A stretch of DNA of 7,298 bases from an uncultured Roseburia sp. (GTDB taxonomy: Bacteria; Bacillota; Clostridia; Lachnospirales; Lachnospiraceae), in contig CAJLGN010000063.1 of NCBI GenBank assembly GCA_905206195.1, forward strand, positions 1-7,298, read 5' to 3'. The notes beneath the pieces were generated by a model. The model saw nothing but the letters and a program-made list of their open reading frames with translations. It was not told the DNA's origin and did not search any database. A program made the translations under genes and the position numbers. Positions 6,099 to 7,298 of the stretch are shown piece after piece (the first letter of the stretch is position 1; every line of letters begins with the position of its first letter).

Positions 6099-7064
6099 AT
6101 TAAATAACATTTCCAGAAACTGTTCCCGCTCATTTTCCTGACGAATCAATTTCTGCAGCTTCTCAATGTTGCGCCCGGATATCCATGCCTTGTGTGCATT
6201 GTAATAGTGATTGGCAATTTTCCAGAATTTTTCCGGGTAGGCCATGTGCAGATACAGATAGCGCAGCTCCTGCTCGGAGAGTTTTCGCCCCCTGTCGTAC
6301 GCGCGGATGAAGTCCATCCCAAGTCCGGTATTCCAATTGTTTTTCTCCATCATCTTGCGCATGAAATTTGCCAAGTCACTCACGCGAATCTGGTAGGAAA
6401 AACTATCAAAATGCACCACGCCGATTCCCCTGCGCGAAAAAATCACATTGTGCTGGTTGTAGTCCCCGTGGCAAAATCCTACGACCGTCTCCTCCGGCTT
6501 CATCTCCTGCAGCTGCCTCGTCACCAAATCTGCCTTCTCTATATAACGCTTATACTGCCCCGCAAAAAGCATCTCAAATTCGTTTTTTTTCTTCTTTGCA
6601 CGTATGTAATTTTTTACTTTTCCAAGCTCCCTGTTATGCTTTTCATAGAGAAAAAGAAGTGCGTTTTCATTTGCACGCACAAACTCTGGAATCTCCCCCT
6701 GATACCCCGCTGCAATGTTGTGAAGCTCCGCCAGCTTCCGCACCGCATCCAGCATATTGTCCCGGTTCTTGGTATCGCACTCAGCGCCCATAAGCGCGTC
6801 TGACACCATGTATTTCGTCTCATCCTCAGCCACAGCAATCGGCGCCCCCTCCTTTGTGCGCAGCACCGTCTCCACAAGCATACCCTGCCCGTGCAGATGC
6901 TCCAACATCCCCGCCAGAAATTCAGCGCGCTCCATAGACCCTCTATATTCTTTCAAAAGCTTTTGTCCCCGATCCGTGTCGCAAATATAGCTCTCACGCC
7001 CTTTTGAGACAGTCTTCACTTCCATGTCATATTGTTCTAATACCTGCTCCGGTCGATTATACAC
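6087..7064 (-). CDS. CotS-family spore coat protein, kinase-like fold
   Basis: This protein belongs to the CotS/YsxE/YutH spore-coat group, which has the aminoglycoside-phosphotransferase/choline-kinase fold; CotS itself is a Bacillus coat protein, and the phosphate acceptor is unknown. From the GTG start it has 325 residues. The N-terminal lobe has VLEQYDMEV, SKGRESYICDT and GQKLLKEYRGS, the latter with the probable ATP-binding Lys. The catalytic loop is CHGDYNQHNV (D201, N206). The metal-binding Asp is in FDSF (D220), followed by SDLANFMRK (229-237). The C-terminal helical part has the family-like HMAYPEKFWKIANHYYN. Catalytic residues are intact, so an active kinase is plausible. Start: an ATG pair at 7118/7115 has no Shine-Dalgarno sequence, whereas the GTG at 7064 follows GGAGGGG by five bases and fits the usual N-terminus. 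The longer form (6087-7118, 343 residues) remains possible. Confidence 0.85.
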   Translation of the reverse strand: MYNRPEQVLEQYDMEVKTVSKGRESYICDTDRGQKLLKEYRGSMERAEFLAGMLEHLHGQGMLVETVLRTKEGAPIAVAEDETKYMVSDALMGAECDTKNRDNMLDAVRKLAELHNIAAGYQGEIPEFVRANENALLFLYEKHNRELGKVKNYIRAKKKKNEFEMLFAGQYKRYIEKADLVTRQLQEMKPEETVVGFCHGDYNQHNVIFSRRGIGVVHFDSFSYQIRVSDLANFMRKMMEKNNWNTGLGMDFIRAYDRGRKLSEQELRYLYLHMAYPEKFWKIANHYYNAHKAWISGRNIEKLQKLIRQENEREQFLEMLFNFTS

Positions 7065-7069
7065 AAAAA

Positions 7070-7076
7070 CCCCTCC
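7070..7076 (-). promoter_or_regulatory. Ribosome binding site favouring the GTG start of the CotS-like gene
   Basis: GGAGGGG on the minus strand ends five bases before the GTG at 7064. The alternative ATG pair at 7118/7115 is preceded by a pyrimidine-rich stretch (TACCCCCTCAC) with no purine-rich site. Confidence 0.6.
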
Positions 7077-7113
7077 ATACGATTCATCTACGGTTCTGTC
7101 ACCGTGTCTATTC

Positions 7114-7143
7114 ATCATATGTGAGGGGGTAAAATTTCATGAC
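7114..7143 (-). promoter_or_regulatory. Weak sigma-E-like promoter candidate for the CotS-like gene
   Basis: On the minus strand GTCATGAA (7143-7136), a 14-base spacer and CATATGAT (7121-7114) resemble the Bacillus sigma-E pattern (about ATA at -35, CATACAAT at -10), with mismatches in both boxes. A start near 7106 would fall after the ATG pair at 7118/7115 and before the GTG at 7064. Low confidence, based only on pattern and the sporulation role of the gene. Confidence 0.25.
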
Positions 7144-7219
7144 ACGAGCTCCTGAAAAATTGCTGCTGCACAAATCCCTTGAATCCGTCATCCCACGCCG
7201 CCTTTCAGCGCCTGGCCTC

Positions 7220-7298
7220 CTACATTCTCTCCCGCGTCAACTCCATCAACGCCTCTTTCGGATTCTTCTCCGGTTCCTCCAAAACCAGCTCCAATATC
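7220..7298 (-). CDS. C-terminal fragment of an unidentified protein
   Basis: A minus-strand frame is open from the window edge to a TAG at 7222-7220. It encodes 25 residues of helical, charged character (ELVLEEPEKNPKEALMEL, then TRERM at the end), with codon use like the neighbours (GAG, CTG/TTG, CCG). I do not recognise the protein. If real, it lies 155 bases upstream of the CotS-like GTG, in the same direction. The plus strand is also open here from an ATG at 7139, but its product is Leu/Arg/Gln/His-rich, as expected of an antisense shadow. Too short for certainty. Confidence 0.35.
   Translation of the reverse strand, partial: ILELVLEEPEKNPKEALMELTRERM

Noticed and set aside
6578..6600. 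T-rich run on the plus strand within the kinase gene, considered as a terminator or slippage site.
   Set aside because: It encodes a Lys-rich AKKKKNEF stretch in an intact frame, with no hairpin beside it.
6192..6803. A 203-codon open frame on the plus strand, opposite the CotS-like kinase.
   Set aside because: The minus strand carries intact kinase motifs (CHGDYNQHN, FDSF); the plus frame has no motif or ribosome binding site and looks like a shadow.
7108..7140. A 10-codon minus-strand frame (MKFYPLTYDE) preceded by AGGAG, possibly a leader peptide for the CotS-like gene.
   Set aside because: Such a short frame with a single AGGAG is expected by chance, and nothing such as an attenuator hairpin supports regulation.
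7139..7298. Possible divergent plus-strand gene from ATG 7139, preceded by GTGAGGGGG.
   Set aside because: The product is Leu/Arg/Gln/His-rich without motifs, and the opposite strand gives a more protein-like helical tail with matching codon use; too short at the edge to support.

Overview
The gene content points to a spore-forming Firmicute of the class Clostridia, probably Lachnospiraceae. The window carries the sporulation genes yabP and yabQ, a spore-coat CotS-type kinase, and RqcP and DivIC next to HU. It also has AGGAGG-type ribosome binding sites and sigma-A-type promoters. The genus call is inference from gene content and protein style, not from a marker gene. All genes except the first lie on the minus strand.

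Reading the minus strand from right to left: 7298-7220 is the probable tail of an unidentified gene. A gap of about 150 bases follows that holds a weak sigma-E-like promoter candidate. Next come a CotS-family spore-coat kinase (7064-6087) and a PEGA-domain lipoprotein (6032-4641), whose promoter sits in the kinase's 3' end. The alpha-phosphoglucomutase pgcA (4535-2799) has its own promoter, with a perfect inverted repeat touching the -35 box. HU (2683-2408) has a near-consensus promoter and its own terminator. The run rqcP, yabP, yabQ, divIC (2273-896) ends at a strong intrinsic terminator (873-817). Converging on that terminator from the left is the 3' part of a plus-strand aldo/keto reductase of the YghZ/GAP-reductase type (to 797).

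Functionally, the centre is a housekeeping and sporulation block: nucleoid protein HU, the ribosome-quality-control factor RqcP, spore-morphogenesis proteins YabP and YabQ, and the divisome protein DivIC. The right half combines cell-surface or spore-surface proteins (CotS-like kinase, exported lipoprotein) with sugar-phosphate metabolism (pgcA, which makes glucose-1-phosphate for polymers). I see no mobile element, CRISPR array, tRNA or rRNA.

I do not see a clearly new multi-gene system. The items most worth a second look are the uncharacterised PEGA lipoprotein with its repeat-rich tail, the palindrome over the pgcA promoter, and the CotS start and promoter question.
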